Origin: Portunus trituberculatus
Lineage: Eukaryota > Arthropoda > Malacostraca > Decapoda > Portunidae
Direction of reading: 5' to 3'
NCBI RefSeq assembly: GCF_017591435.1
Contig: NC_059304.1
Location: forward strand, 25,598,826 to 25,662,825
DNA: 64,000 nucleotides
Made by a program: the position numbers and the translations under genes. Positions 37,616-48,449 of this stretch are shown piece after piece (position 1 is the first letter of the stretch; each line of letters opens with the position of its first letter). Below the pieces are notes generated by a model that searched no databases, was not told the DNA's origin, and was given only the letters and a program-made list of their open reading frames with translations.

Positions 37616-38554
37616 TTACTTCTCACTGTCAGATGGCATTGAATCAGTGTTCCAATTAGCTGATGTTTATAAACATGTGTCAGCCACACGGGCCAGATTG
37701 CTTTTACTTTTACGATGCTTAATTTTTGGAGGAGTAATACTGTTAATAGTAATAATACCAGCAGTAAGATAATGATGCCTGCAGTTAAGATATAGTGAGG
37801 GAGCATGTGTACTCCCGTGGGAATTTTGTGGTGAAAGTAAACCACCACATCAGATGGGTCAAGGGGACCCTAAAGACCAAGAAAATACATTTTGACAATC
37901 TTATTTTTTGTTTGGTGATTTTTTATTAACAATATTTGAAAGTAACTCAAAATTCCTGATGATCGACATATCAACCAGCTGGTCTTAGGTGTAGCTCATA
38001 TCACTTACTTTTAACATAAAATACTAGCAACAAATTATTTAATTCCTTAAAAATCCTTGACTTTTATATTCTATATTGAAATGTATATAAAATTATTAAG
38101 GTATATCACCGCTAACCCTCCATTTTGGATTTTAAAACACCTCGGAAATTTCCGTAATTACCTCGGCTTAACTCGTGCACCACATAAAATTTACTGTTTT
38201 GCACGAACATTTTCTTTCAAATTTTACTTGATTAAAATTCCTATTTAAAACAGAATTATGCATTTATAAGCTCTTTAAATGTTGCAATATCTGTATAGCA
38301 TGAGCATTATGGGTGATAAACCTTAAAAACAAGCACACAACATCTTTTAATCCTGGTATTTTAACATGATTTATGTATCTTAAATGGATTTAATTATACT
38401 GGAATGTTTTTTTTTTACAAACAAACTATATTAAGCAATTATGTCCTTTTGTGTGTTTTAAACATAATGTATCTTTATATTATTTGACTTATTTATGAAG
38501 ACATGTTTGTAGTTAATTAAGTAGAACATTATTCACATTATTAGAGTATACCAT

Positions 38555-39890
38555 CTATTCATCTTCCTCATCTGACTCTTCCTCATCTGAATGTTCATCA
38601 CTTTTTACAAATGAATTTTCACATGGTTGTTCTTCATCTGAACACCCACACATATCTGTACAGTTGAGCCCTGTTCGTCGACAAGAACATCTCTGTGAAT
38701 GGCACTGTGTTTTGCAGCCACATTTGACTAGCTGTAGTACCGACTGTGGTGCAGGCAGTTCTGTTGTCATGATGGGCATCCATCCATCCTCCACTTTTGC
38801 CCAACCATATTCTTCAGCAGATGGAATATCTGGACATGCAGCAGTGTTATTCTTCCACACAATGGCCTGGTATTGGCTACGCAGAATAGCTTGCCGTAGT
38901 GCAGCTGGAGTGGGTGGAGCTTCTCTGACTCCGCCTGTTTCTTCTTGAAAAGCCACCATCGCAGGTCATCCACTTTTGTAATGTTGGTCTGTGGGACATG
39001 CACTTTGCACATGAACTCCTCAATTGCAGCACAATTTCCTGCACTGAGGCCTGTGTTTGTTCCAAGGCATCCTAGTGCTGTGACAATATTCAGGCCAGCA
39101 GATTCAAATGCTTTCCAGAAGCTCTGTTTTGCCTTTCCAGCAAAGCTACCAGTATTGTCACTACCACTGAGGGCATGTAGCCCTGGTAGTGCTGCTGCTT
39201 TCGAATGTCCAAGTGCATCATATACTTGACTGAGTTGGATGGTACGGTGGTTCTTTCCTATACCTGTAACAAAGTTTGTATTCTTACACAAGTCTGGGTA
39301 GCGGTGGATAGCCAGGATAAAGACATCTGTGTCTGGTGAGCAGATGTCAATGCTTGTTGCACCACATGCTGTAGCGTCAGCAGCATGAAGTATCAGCTTT
39401 GTATCAGCCTCTTCCTGATCATTATTAAGATAACTCTTATCAGTATGGGTTGCCTTGCATTGTGTACCACATGCAACAACAACGTGGCGCCCTTCTTTTG
39501 CTGAATACTCCAGCGTTTTTTGCCCAAGATAAACAGTTAGCTCCATCTTTGTCTGTGAGTGTGACAGCAACCTCTTCATGGATAATTTTGCTATGTTAGT
39601 GGTATCTGTAATGTGATAGGCACTTGGAGTATTTGTCCCCTATCTTCTACTACGGGTTGCTTGCTTCAGAGAGTGGGGGACATCATACTGATCAAACACA
39701 ATGTGTATTTCATCCATTTCTCTGTACTTGTCAAGGATGTGAGAGCTGAAATGGTCAGCCAGATGTGAACAAATCCTGATCCAGTCTGGCTTTGTCAGTG
39801 CCTGAACTTCTGCCATTCCATCAATGAGTGCAACTCGATAACTACCTACTTCTTGATCAAGATTGACATCAATAATTTTGGCACCATTTT
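38555..39890 (-). pseudogene. PIN/FEN1-like nuclease plus CXC cysteine-rich protein, decayed
   Basis: On the - strand the sequence starts near 39890 with DGMAEVQALTKPDW, IHIVFDQYDVPHSLKQATR and a stop. It goes on through YLNNDQEEADTKLILHA, ICSPDTDVFILAI and LPGLHALSGSDNTGSFAGK. The spaced acidic residues (DQYD, EEAD, SPDTD, SGSD) resemble metal-binding sites of PIN/FEN1-type nucleases. After a frame change near 38940 comes YGWAKVEDGWMPIMT, then CGCKTQCHSQRCSCRRTGLN with a CXC (tesmin/TSO1-like) cysteine pattern and an acidic tail. From memory, such proteins occur in many copies in invertebrate genomes, suggesting carriage by a mobile element. No inverted or long terminal repeats were found at its ends. 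It is intronless in the RIC1 intron, antisense. Confidence 0.65.
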
Positions 39891-40384
39891 AGCATAATAC
39901 ACATTCATATATTGCTATATTTACCTGACTTAAGTGCTCATTTGATATTTCACACTTTTTGTTACTTATTCTAAGATAGAAAAACACAATAGAAGCCTTG
40001 AAATAATGACTACCAAAATATTAAATGGATATATCTATCAGCATGATCAGTGTTTATGAAAAAAGTACGGGAAAATTATGTGCTGTCTTTCCCATTGAAT
40101 AACTCATAACACAACAACATGTAAGACTGTCATCATGTTTTTTTCTTTATTTGGGGTCCATTGAACGTATTTATATGATTGGTTTGCTTTCACCACTAAA
40201 GTCCCACGGGAGTTAAATTTGATGTACATGCTCCCTCACTAATAGGTGTTAGTACTGATTGCTCATAAGGTAGGTTAGTGATAGTGAGCATCAAAAAGAA
40301 GATTAGCCTACAGGAGGTCTCAGCTTTGCATATTAGAGGCAGGGTGGTCATTTTAACCAAATTTTTTAAGTACATTTGCCATAT

Positions 40385-40494
40385 GTTGATTATCATTGGC
40401 ACAGGTACAGTGCATATGTACTAATGATAATCAACGTCTGACAAGTCAATCATTGGTACATAAATAAGTATACTATGTACCAATGATAATCAAC
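40385..40494. repeat. Cluster of an 18-mer in both orientations
   Basis: GTACCAATGATAATCAAC occurs at 40477-40494. A one-mismatch copy is at 40418-40435, a reverse-complement copy (GTTGATTATCATTGGCAC) at 40385-40402, and a partial reverse copy near 40448-40459. Confidence 0.75.
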
Positions 40495-40605
40495 ATCTAG
40501 TAATTCTGCTCCTCTCTCTTTCCTCCTCCAGTGCTACATTACATGGTGCTTTTTGTTTTCTTTCATAGTTAGATTAACCTGTCATTGTTTATTTTCATGT
40601 ACAGT

Positions 40606-40790
40606 AAAACCTCGCATGATGAATGTCTCTAAGGACAAACAATTCGGGAGACGACCAAAAAATTTGTCAATACATCGACCCAGGGGACGAACGATATTTT
40701 GGGGGACAAACTCGGTTAAACAGCTCGCCGTTTGTGTGATAGCCAACCCGGCTATCACACAACAACCAAACAAAACATAAGCACAAAAGA
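40606..40790. repeat. MITE-like end with a 13-bp perfect hairpin
   Basis: A TACAGTAAAACCTCGCATGA start resembles the left end of Tc1/mariner-type MITEs, but no matching right end is visible. At 40732-40762 arms TTGTGTGATAGCC and GGCTATCACACAA enclose a five-base loop AACCC. Confidence 0.4.
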
Positions 40791-40841
40791 AAATAGAAAC
40801 AGGAACATACAAAAAATATTACATAACATAATCTCCGTGCC

Positions 40842-41259
40842 ACCATGATTTTCTCCTGTTTTTCCTGGGCATGGTGATGTTACCGGCGCGCTCTACTGTA
40901 GCTTCCTCGGCATTATCCTCGCTGCTCTGGTGGCTCTCAGTGTTGCTGTCATCATCATCCTGGCCATGTCCAGGTACTGCAGATTGTGGCACATCCATCG
41001 CAGCCGTTTCCTCGCTCGCCTGGCAAGGAACACCGCCCTACTGCCCACTCCTCTCACACTGAGCATCACCTCCGAGGATCAAAGGAACTTCCTGGCCACG
41101 TACCTTTAACTTCCCTTCTTGGAAGTCCAAACTTGCTCCCACACGCGTGAGGAAGTCAATCCCCTGCAGGCAAGGGTCTTCCAAGGCAGAGACGAAGACT
41201 GGCAATCTTTCCATGTTTCCCACGCCAATGTTCACTATAACGGGGCTCCACAGATGCAT
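40842..41259 (-). pseudogene. Second gypsy-type protease fragment
   Basis: The fragment reads SPVIVNIGVGNMERLPVFVS, ALEDPCLQGIDFLTRVGASLDF and KLKVRGQEVPLI. This parallels the PVMSTIMMGGIEEILPVFVA and EEPCLLGLDFLVQSGVCVDL region of the element at 31227-34559 but is clearly a different family member. The catalytic DTG is missing because the fragment starts after it. A stop near 41038 is followed by an acidic, Ser-rich stretch. No LTRs are visible. Confidence 0.6.
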
Positions 41260-41985
41260 TGGACAAGATGATTAGATGGTTAACATAAACAATATAAATA
41301 ATGGCATATGGCAAGATTGTCTTCACATAGTTGCTCTGTTGTATAAAATAAAAACTTGTGTTTCTTGGAAAGAAATAATTTGGCATTGTTGTTTCATGAA
41401 AACGAATGGGAATTGTTAGTGAACTTCAGATCAGATGACTACATAATCCGGTCTGGCCTGTAGAAAGCAGTGTATTTGTACAGTTGATTTTCTTTTCAGC
41501 ACGCTTGATTTATTTACTTACCACAACAGTTCTGTGTTTGGTACTGAACCTTACATTTTAGTGATAATACTGAATTAATGTCAGCTTATTGTTCTTAATG
41601 TTAGAAGTTACTTCATAGACTACTGTTCAACACAGGATACCTAAGACCACCTTAGCCATACATCACTAGCTGTTCTGCATTTTGTCTCAACCTCTCATTT
41701 GGTAATGTGGGTAAAATTGACACATGATTATTTTTACTTTTTCTATATTTACCAAATTTATTAGCAAATATGACATTTTATTTTTATTTTGTTTTTTATC
41801 TTCAGTAAAAGTACTTATTGTTCATCTTTTATTATTATATTTCCCTTTATTATGTAATCTGATCCCATATTATTCATAGTGTTCTTAACTAAAACATTTC
41901 ATGGTAACTAGTCAAGTATTAGCCAATGTGAAACAGTGTTAATAGATAGTTATGTTTACCACCTTAATAATCACTCAACATGCAG

Positions 41986-42230
41986 GTGGCAGTCCTGGCA
42001 GTGTTGTGGTGTCCCGAGTGCAGGAGGTAGACATCTCTGGTTTGACGGTGCATCCAGCTTGTGTGGTGTCGGTGCTGCTGACTAGTCTGCGCACTGAGTC
42101 ATGGCAGGCCAATAGTGGACAGCATAGTCTACTACCTGCCCAAAGTGTGATCATCAACATTTCAGGCAAGGTTCTTATGATCCAGAGGGACCAACAACAA
42201 CCCCTTGGCTCACCCAACAATGGCAAGCTG
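41986..42230 (+). CDS. RIC1: RIC1, internal exon
   Basis: This 245-bp exon lies between ACATGCAG and GTAAGA. It enters with two bases completing the codon begun in the previous exon and leaves in phase 0. It reads VVVSRVQEVDISGLTVHPAC, VVSVLLTSLRTESW, then a variable stretch, SVIINISGKVLMIQRD and SPNNGK. This matches the QEV-SR--HP--VVSV-LTS--TE and S-MLN-AG-L-M-QRD blocks of RIC1. The next RIC1 block (a VENVW-containing segment) was not found by 64000, so the following intron exceeds 21.7 kb. Confidence 0.88.
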
Positions 42231-42499
42231 GTAAGAAAGCAGTGATGTTTACTTGGAATGCTATTGATTGAATTAATTGTCCCATTTAATGGTTCTCTGA
42301 TTTAATATACTTTTACTTCTCAAGTGACATACTTTTAAAGGCAGACTTCTTAAAGAACCCTCTTGTATCTTTCAAGACACAGATTGTTTGTTGAACTGTC
42401 TGATAGTTATTTGGAATCCTCTTCAAAATGGCTTCTTATCTTCATAGTTATCTTTTACTCATTAAGTGAAGGTACTGCAATGTGGAAATAAATAAAGTA

Positions 42500-43801
42500 C
42501 AGTGGTGCCTTGGAATACAAATTTAATCCATTCAAAATTTTGTTCTTACTCCAAAATGTTCTTACTCCAAAGCATCAAAATACATGTATTCTTATGGAAG
42601 AAATTATAATTAATTCCAAACCACCTCCCAAGATAAAAAAAATTGTATTTTTCACCTAGTTTCATACTTTTTGCATACTATTACTATATATACTACTACT
42701 ACTATTATGCTATAACTATAGAAGATAGGAAAATAAAGCAGGAAAGTAAGCAAAATATAATATAATGAAAATTCAACTTCTTGTGGTCAGAAACAAGCAT
42801 CACCTCATGTGACTCCATCAAGCCAGCACCACACACTCTTATATAAGCCAATAAGTTTTTCTTTGATATACTGCATTCATTATGGAAAATAAATCAGGGA
42901 AGTAAGCAAATTGTAATATGAAAATTCAAATTCTTCGCAGTCAGAAACAAGTGTCAACACATCCTCCTCAGACGACTCCATCAAGCCAACAATATACACT
43001 CTTATCTAAACCAATAACGAGTCAAAAATAACGATTCCAATATTGTCATGCATCATAATGTTTCTGAACTGCTTACTTATCCATGGAAATACATGTATAT
43101 CTTATATCTCACCAAGAAATACATAAAAAATTATAAAATACAGCATACTGACATAAGTGCTTTCACCATCCTCATGCTTGGCGCCCCCACACTTCCACAA
43201 ACATATCCTTGTAAAAGCTGATACATGATTGGCTAAGTGTCCACCATCTTGAAAACAATGGACCAATGACAGGCCTCGATATATGACAGATAGCCTCAAG
43301 CATAAACAGACTGTGCGGCATAAAGGAGCACACACGGTCCAGATATAAGATATATCTGGACCATCGGAGTGCGGCTTCTGAAAAGCGCCATGATCGTGCC
43401 TGATGGGCTATAAGGGTTAAGACTTTTAATTCATGAGCTGGATACTCTCTCATCCCCTTGGATCTTCTAGAATCTTCCATACGTCTGTCTGTATGTCTCG
43501 TGACCACGTGTGCTGCTAGGCTAGGTAATGATCTTAATAACTAAAGAAAAATTAATATTATTATCTGCTGCTCTACAAAACAACAACCAAACAACTGCAA
43601 ACAACACTCCTGAGGCACTGAGGCAGCGTGGTGGCCCAGTATGCAGTCAGCTGATCGAGCAATGCTGCGCACAATTTGTTGACCGCGTTTGTTATTGTTT
43701 GCACTTCAAAGCAAAGTTTGCCTTCCAGTGCAAAAAAACATGATTTTTTTTGTTTGTAATCCAGATCATTTGTAATCAAAAGCATTCGTACTCCAAAGTA
43801 C

Positions 43802-43806
<5 letters not shown>
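42500..43806. mobile_element. TA-flanked inverted-repeat element beside a (TA)n tract
   Basis: The left end CAGTGGTGCCTTGGAATACA and the right end read in reverse TAGTGGTACTTTGGAGTACG are inverted repeats of about 25 bp with TA at each flank. Inside, blocks such as CAGAAACAAG...CATCAAGCCA occur twice (around 42787-42830 and 42945-42980). No transposase frame. The ends resemble Tc1/mariner-type MITEs. The right end sits at the edge of a (TA)n microsatellite. Confidence 0.7.

Positions 43807-43876
<70 letters not shown>
43807..43876. repeat. (TA)n microsatellite
   Basis: 70-bp TA repeat followed by a few AC units, lying between two TA-flanked inverted-repeat elements. Confidence 0.97.
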
Positions 43877-43884
<8 letters not shown>

Positions 43885-43886
<2 letters not shown>

Positions 43887-44703
43887 GGCAACCCCTGCTT
43901 AACAAAGGGGTTACGTTCCAAAAAAATCCTTCTTTAAGCGAAATTTCGTTAAATGAACCGATTATAACAAGTTTAACCCCTGACTTGAACTTCCATTGAG
44001 AGTAAACAAAGCGAGAGTGCATCATAGTACAGTGAAAGGTTTAATGAAAGTAAAAATTATGAAGTTAAACATTTAAGCAGTTTAATTTAAGTCATTATAA
44101 TGTACACTAATGTATGTATGTACGTAACTTTATAATGTTGATGATCTTAAATTTATAAAGGGAGGGAGAGTGGAGCGGGAAAGACACTAACCAGCAACCT
44201 GTGAAATGTAAACAAAGGGCGCATCATTGTATCACGTACAAAACTTATGTAACACGTTTCCACAAGGCTTTCCATTTTATCCATTGTAGAGTCATGAGTT
44301 CAGGTGGTTCTTTTAGCTTGCAAGGAAGATATGGTCTCTCCAGCCTTCTTAATAGAGTCTGCTGACTTGAAAATAGTAGAGACAGTAGATGGAGTCAAGA
44401 TGGTGGCGAGCAATGCTATTAGTTTTCTCGCCTCTCTTGTGTCTGTGAATAATATCCAGATTCACTTCGAGAGTAAGAGACTTCGTGGTCTTCTTAGCAA
44501 CGCTAGGCGACATTGCAGGGCGTTTTGGTGGTAAGTTGAGCGAGGGAAGACGAGCGGCTGCTGACACTGTTATTGTTAGTGTCATTGTTTTGAACAGGGG
44601 GAGTGAGTGGTGTGCGTGTTGTGTTGTCCATGAGAGGCGCTGGTGTATTCAAAAGCCTGTTGGCTTGCGTGATACAGCGGGGCTTTCAAACTTGGAAAAA
44701 AAT
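43885..44703. mobile_element. Second copy of the 35410-type element, truncated by LINE I
   Basis: The left end CAGGCAACCCCTGCTTAACA and about 800 bp of interior follow 35410-36345 closely, including GGGCTTTCAAACTTGG near the break. At 44703 the match stops and LINE sequence begins. The right-hand end is absent from the window. Short internal frames are not protein-like. Confidence 0.82.
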
Positions 44704-45213
44704 GATGAGGAAAATACTATGCACTGTAATAAGACCTCAGTTAGAGTATGCAGCAGTCATCTGGTCACCGTATATGAAGAAACATGTGAAGAAGATGGAA
44801 AGGGTGCAGAGGCTGGTGACAAGGATGATGCAAGAGTTCAAGGAGATAACTTATGAGGAGTGATTGGAGAGGTTGGAATTGACCACATTGGAAGAGAGAA
44901 GAATAAGGGGATAACATGATAACATTGTACAAAATAGTGAAGAAAATTGACATACTGGACAGGAATTTAATAAAAGCAACCCCAAGTAGTCACCTGAGAG
45001 GACATGCAAATAAACTAACAAAAGATATTTGTTTGAACAATGTCAAGAAGTACAGTTTCCCCTACTGTAGTATTGATCAGTGGAAAAAACTGAATAGTGA
45101 TGTTGTAGATGCGGCATGTACCAACCAAATGAAAGAGAGATATGACAATTGTGGACAAGGAGGCAGGACACAGAGAGCTTAGCTCGGGCCCTGTAAGACA
45201 CAAATGGGTAAAT
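44704..45213 (+). mobile_element. LINE copy I, short 5'-truncated copy fused to a MITE
   Basis: Only the C-terminal part of ORF2 remains (from MMRKILCTVIRPQLEYAAVI to a TAG at 45180-45182), followed by GGGCCCTGTAAGACACAAAT and GGTAAATAC into (AC)n. It is related to D/K/N. The 5' junction lies in the inverted-repeat element, not in a microsatellite, with AAT shared at the junction. It is the only copy in either array whose left border is not (AC)n, apart from N, which follows the DIRS block. Confidence 0.87.
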
Positions 45214-45241
45214 ACACACACACACATACACACACACACAC
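45214..45241. repeat. (AC)n with one ATAC interruption, between LINE I and LINE J
   Basis: AC tract with a single interruption, joined directly to the truncated start of copy J. Confidence 0.95.
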
Positions 45242-45634
45242 CGGAATTGGCAGAAATGACCTATGAGGAGAGATTAAAAGAAATGAATTTGCTTACTTTG
45301 GAATAAAGAAGAGAAAGAGGAGATTTAATACAGGTTTATAAACTGTTGAACGGTTTGGATGAAGTGGATAATGAACAAATGATGTTGAGAGAGGAAAATT
45401 TAAATAGAACTACGAGATCGCATAGTAAAAAGATAGCCAAGGGAATATGCTTGAAGGATGTGAAGAAATATAGTTTCCCACAGAGATGTGTGGAGGTGCG
45501 GAATAGTTTGAGTGAGGAGGTGGTGTCAGCGAGGAGTGTGCATAGTTTTAAAGGAAAGTTGGATGTGTGTAGATATGGAGACAGGGCCACACGAGTATGA
45601 TACCCAGGCCCTGTAAAATTACAACTAGGTGAAT
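45242..45634 (+). mobile_element. LINE copy J (subfamily 3), last 390 bp only
   Basis: Near-identical to the end of copy F from CGGAATTGGCAGAAATG onward, including the CAACTAGGTGAATAC terminus. The C-terminal ORF2 frame runs to a TGA at 45598-45600. A TAA replaces Gln in LEQRRERGD near 45304. Confidence 0.9.
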
Positions 45635-45655
45635 ACACACACACACACACACACA
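45635..45655. repeat. (AC)n between LINE J and LINE K
   Basis: Short AC tract before the apparent full-length 5' end of copy K. Confidence 0.95.
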
Positions 45656-45878
45656 GCGTCGCTGTCGCTGAGAGAGGACGGCTCGTCTCCGGCTGCGGAG
45701 TGCGGACGGGAAGAAGGAAAATACCTATGGTGTTGCAGGGCCCGGGTAACTCTAAGTTAGTGTCCTGTTAATGTCCAACTGTCGCTTAGTGTTGAAAGTG
45801 AGGGATATGGAGAGTGATCCCTGAGAGGAGAGTGTGGGCGGTGATTGTTTTGGCCGTAATCAGCTGACGATAGCAAAA

Positions 45879-46712
45879 ATGGCGTCTAGACAAACAAGAG
45901 ACTTTGAAGGTTTTATTACTACGCCAAAAGGACTGGAGAAACTTGATATGGATGCAAGAATTCAGGCACTGGAAAGTAAGTTCCTAAACATTTTGTCAAT
46001 AGAAGAAAAACTGGATAGAGTTCTAGCCGAGAATGATTCGTTCAAAAAAGAGATCTATTTGTTAACGTTAGCGAATAAAGAGCTATTGAAAGAAAAAGTA
46101 GAGATGGAGAAAGAAAACCAACAACTAAGGAAACAATGTGAAGAGATGAAGGCTAAACTCATGGAAATGTAGATAAAAATATCCGAAGGGGACTTGAGGA
46201 AGGAGGAATGCCTTAATCTAATTGATACCAGGATGAAAGAAGTGAACCATGAACATCAGGAGGTACAAAGATTTAGGAGATAGTGAAAAAGCAGGAAGAG
46301 GAAAATAAAGTGATTACGCAGAGTGAAATGGTAAAGGCACTAAAGGAAAATGAGTATGTCTTTACTGAACAAGATCTCTGTGGAAGAAGAGGACTTATAT
46401 GCTGAGGTAGAAGAAAGTGTGAGATTGGGAGCTTTTGAGGAAGGCAAGAATAGACCATTAAAATTGAAATTAAAGTCTCAGGTGGCAGCGGAGGCCTTGT
46501 TGAGGAGGGCTTGGAAACTTAAGGACTCTGAAGAAACCAAAACAATTTACATAAGAAGAAATATGTCACAAGATGAGCGAATGAAAATGAAGGAGCTTGT
46601 AACTGAAGTGAAGGAGAGGAATGACGAAAGAACAGAGGAGGAAAAGATCAAGTTTTTTTGGAGGATGAGAAATGGGAGGCTAAAGAAGTGGTGGATAAAA
46701 CACACGGAATAG
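45879..46712 (+). pseudogene. LINE K ORF1
   Basis: MASRQTRDFEGFITTPKG begins the protein. A Leu/Glu/Lys heptad coiled coil follows (VLAENDSFKKEIYLLTLANK, EMEKENQQLRKQ), with a TAG at 46170-46172. The frame then changes, and the KKCVIIIGLREE strand found in D is deleted near 46359. The C-terminal half resumes with RPLKLKLKSQ, TIYIRRNMSQDERMK and a basic tail to the TAG at 46710-46712. As in D it overlaps ORF2 by about 55 bases at a seven-T run. Confidence 0.8.
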
Positions 46713-48140
46713 GCATTACATGGAAGAATGAGACTAGGAATGGAATAAAAGTGACTTACACGAACATAGATGGATTTCTGTCTAAGAGGCTAGAATGTAT
46801 GGATTACCTAAGAAATAACGAACCGGACATAATGTGTGTAGTGGAAACAAAGCTAAGGCTCGAAATAAAGCTAGACTGGTTTGTTGTAAAACACTACAAA
46901 GTATGGAGAAATGATAGAAAAAATAAAGGAGGTGGTGGTATAATGGTTCTTACTAAGGAAGATCTGATAGTGAAGGAGGTGAACTATAGTAAGAGAAATG
47001 AAGAAGTGATAAGTATGCTTATAACAGATGGCAAGAGGGACATTAATATTATAACAGTATACATACCACCCAGAACCAGTGCTTGGGAATATGAACAGTA
47101 CCAAATGGTGATGAGAAATACTCTAGACAGAATGAAGCAAGAACTCATCAGAAAGGATAGAGTGATGATAGTTGGAGACTTTGATTGCAAGGAAATAGTG
47201 TGGGAAGTCCGAGTGGAAGAAGGTAACCAGTGGAGTTCCACAAGGGTCAGTGCTTGGTCGAATCATGTTTTTGATTTATGTTAATGATATGCCAGTAGGA
47301 ATTGACAGTTACATGAACATGTTTGCGGACAATACTGAAATTATGAGGAGAGTAAGGAATGTGGAAGATTGTAACAAGTTACAGGAAGATCTTGATAAAA
47401 TATATGAGTGGAGTAAGGAGTGGCAGATGGAATTTAATATAGACAAGACCCATGTTATGAAAATGGGAAGAAGTAGATACAGACCGAACTGGGATTACAG
47501 GCTGGGTGATGAGAAAATTAAAGAGACCAATGAGGAGAAAGACTTAGGAGTAACCGTGCAAAACACTTTGTCACCGGAGAAACACATTAACAAGATTTTT
47601 TGGAAAACATATAACATGCTTCAAAATATTGGCCTTGCGTTCCACTACCTAGATGAAGGAATGATGAAGAAGATATTATGTACCTTAATAAGACCCCAGT
47701 TAGAATATGCAGCTTGTATCTGGTCACCACATATGAAGAAAAATATGAAGAAGGTAGAAAGGGTACAGAGGCTGGCAACAAGGATGGTACCAGGACTCAG
47801 GGAGTTAGACTATGAGGAAAGACTGAGGAAGCTGGGGCTGACCACATTAGAAGAGAGAAGAACAAGAGGAGACTTGGTAACTATGTATAAATTGGTGAAC
47901 AAGATTGACATACTGGACAGAGAATTTATAAAGGTGACCACAAGTAATCAGCTCCAAGGACATGGAAAAAAGCTAATAAAAGACATCTGTCTAAATGACG
48001 TGAGAAAATACAGTTTCCCGCATCGTAGCATTGATAAGTGGAATAAACCGAGCAGTGATGTCGTTGACGCGGTTTGTGTCAATCAGATGAAAAGGAGATA
48101 TGACAGGAATTGACAAGGAGACAGGACACAGAGAGCTTAG
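46658..48140 (+). pseudogene. LINE K ORF2, endonuclease fused to RT end by deletion
   Basis: The endonuclease N-terminus is intact: YTNIDGFLSKRLECMDYL, MCVVETKLRLEI, VYIPPRTSAWE and IVGDFDCKEIVWE, where the GDFN Asn is changed to Asp. The frame then jumps into RT sequence just before the VPQGS motif. From 47250 the frame has IMFLIYVNDMPVG, MFADNTEIM (FADD changed to FADN), LQEDLDKIYEWSKEWQMEFN and a full C-terminal domain with RPQLEYAACIWSPHMKKN. The EN His motif and most of RT are gone. Confidence 0.87.
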
Positions 48141-48171
48141 CTCGGGCCCTGTAATACACAAATAGGTAAAT

Positions 48172-48186
48172 ACACACACACACACA

Positions 48187-48221
<35 letters not shown>
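48172..48221. repeat. (AC)n with interruption, between LINE K and LINE L
   Basis: AC tract with one ATAC interruption, followed by the GC-rich 5' leader of copy L. Confidence 0.96.
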
Positions 48222-48449
48222 GGGACATCGTCGATGGCGGAGGTGGTCGCTGAGCTCCAGAGCAATCATCTCTAATTCTACAGTTACCATTGCCTAAGAG
48301 TAACCAAGGTGGGAAAGGAGCTGGTAATGTTTGTCCCGTCTCCATATAGTCATGTTAACTGTTGATTAGCAAAATAATGTCCAGGGAAGGTAAATATAAA
48401 CTGTAGCCTGCGTTTGAGCCATCAGCTGGTTTGTTTACATCTGAGCAAC

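Larger units (their letters stand above)
29812..41985 (+). other. RIC1: RIC1 intron, 12.2 kb
   Basis: The intron is bounded by GTAAGG and an ACATGCAG acceptor. It contains the nested pogo-like and gypsy elements, two other inverted-repeat elements, the PIN/CXC pseudogene and a gypsy protease fragment. No LINE of the AC-associated type lies here and there is no long (AC)n tract. I see no gene in 29812-30786, 37616-38554, 39891-40384 or 41260-41985. Confidence 0.8.
45656..48171 (+). mobile_element. LINE copy K (subfamily 2), full 5' end, EN-RT deletion
   Basis: The copy begins with the same CGCTGAGAGAGGACGGC leader as copy D. The leader is 223 nt to the ATG at 45879. ORF1 keeps the coiled coil that D lacks but misses a segment near 46359. 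About 1.4 kb between the endonuclease GDF motif and the RT VPQGS region is deleted at about 47206-47212. The 3' end is CACAAATAGGTAAATAC into (AC)n. Confidence 0.9.
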
